Part shown: one piece after another, positions 21,059 to 21,747 of the stretch
Position numbering within the stretch: position 1 is the first letter of the stretch
Layout of the letters: each line of letters opens with the position of its first letter
NCBI GenBank assembly: GCA_023231475.1
Contig: JALJEE010001214.1
Coordinates: 1 to 21,747 of the forward strand
DNA from: Seison nebaliae
Lineage: Eukaryota > Rotifera > Pararotatoria > Seisonacea > Seisonidae
Length of the DNA: 21,747 bases
Direction: 5' to 3'
Position numbers and translations under genes: made by a program
Notes under the pieces: generated by a model
Databases searched by the model: none
Seen by the model: the letters and a program-made list of their open reading frames with translations, nothing else
What the model was told of the DNA's origin: nothing

Positions 21059-21747
21059 TCATAAAAAATATGAAGGAAAATACGGTCCAAAGTATGAGAA
21101 ATTTACGATTTTATCATGGTAAATATGTGGATAAACCATAGTTTTACCATGGTAAATATGTGGACGGACGGTAGTTTTTTTTTGTAAATGTAAATCCCTG
21201 TAGGGTAATTGAAAAATAAAGATTAAAAATTCACGACCTTGGTGTTTGGAAATTAGTTCACGGCATCTTGGTACTTTATTTTTGAGATTATCAGGGACCA
21301 AGTAATCGACGGAGAATTGATCTATCAATGCATTGAGCGATGCATTGAACAGCCGAGTAGGCTTCGGAAGAGTGTAATATGAACAGAAAAATGATAAAGG
21401 AGACGTAAGTGGTAACAATTCGATAAAAGAAGGCGACGGAAATTCGGAAGTATCCATCTTCTCTGATAAAGAAATATACCGCTTGGCCAACATAATCGGA
21501 AATGGAGGAAGATCGACGATAAAGAACATAAATGCTCTAGAGAAGGAGCGTTTGCAACCTAACAGACTTCGAATGCATCGATTATATGCTCGATCCAAAG
21601 CGTACATAGATTTCATTGAAAACGATATAGCTGCCTGTAATCCGTAGAGATCGCAGCAGAAAATATGAAACAACTTCATTTTTAGAGAAATTGGAAAGTA
21701 TTTACACCGATGATTTATAGAATGAAAAGCTCTAATGAACTTGCATC
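21059..21747 (-). mobile_element. LINE (non-LTR retrotransposon) reverse-transcriptase 3' part, truncated by the window edge
   Basis: A minus-strand frame is open from the right edge to a TGA at 21061-21059. Reading inwards it gives HRCKYFPISLKMKLFHIFCC, then LYGLQ, then LDRAYNRCIRSLLGCKR. This order (Lys-rich stretch, LYG, Tyr/Asn-Arg-x-x-Arg-x-Leu-x-Gly) is the usual end of LINE reverse transcriptases beyond the palm, as in CR1-like and related clades. The next about 130 residues match the usual poorly conserved LINE tail. The last part is two in-frame 11-residue repeats (VRPHIYHGKTM, VYPHIYHDKIV) encoded by a 33-bp tandem repeat. The YxDD catalytic box would lie to the right, outside the window. 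The visible part has no internal stop, so the copy may be young. The clade is not certain. Confidence 0.7.
21109..21174. repeat. Two-copy 33-bp tandem repeat at the LINE 3' end
   Basis: Unit 1 is 21109-21141 and unit 2 is 21142-21174. Both contain CATGGTAAATATGTGGA and end in ATAG or GTAG; differences cluster in the second half of the unit. Unit 2 includes the palindrome TTTACCATGGTAAA... centred on CCATGG. A degenerate partial copy lies near 21009-21030. Short tandem repeats are common at LINE 3' ends. Confidence 0.75.

Overview
The window is nuclear DNA from a eukaryote, most likely a small invertebrate with a compact genome. It is strongly AT-rich, its genes are cut by very short introns (most 39-66 nt), intergenic gaps are only a few hundred bases, and every recognisable product is an animal-type protein. 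I cannot name the species; a mite or a similar compact-genome animal would fit, but that is a guess.

Layout: (1) 46-~210 (+), the last visible exons of an unidentified gene entering from the left edge. (2) 1488-2190 (-), an unrecognised small gene. (3) 2380-3598 (-), 20S proteasome subunit alpha type-3 (PSMA3), rebuilt from eight exons. (4) 4234-5628 (+), class II fumarase, head-to-head with PSMA3. (5) 6105-6557 (-), the ubiquitin-conjugating enzyme UBE2W. (6) 7073-9975 (+), a CASD1-type sialate O-acetyltransferase-like membrane protein, head-to-head with UBE2W. (7) 9976-10651, a convergent 3' gap with a tight cluster of GC-rich palindromes. (8) 10652-12797 (-), a secreted or ER JmjC/cupin protein that has lost its metal-binding HxD pair. 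(9) 13380-17654 (-), a 1409-residue protein with an apparent F-BAR domain split by a Ser/Thr/Asn-rich insertion and a C-terminal region that may be a degenerate RhoGAP. (10) 18547-20622 (-), a TAK1 (MAP3K7)-like kinase in nine exons. (11) 21059-21747 (-), the 3' part of a LINE reverse-transcriptase ORF ending in a 33-bp tandem repeat and running off the right edge.

The genes do not form one pathway. PSMA3 and UBE2W both belong to the ubiquitin-proteasome system but are separated by fumarase, and nothing suggests an operon. The most striking window-wide signal is splicing: of 24 introns whose boundaries can be placed, 22 begin GTT rather than GTA or GTG.
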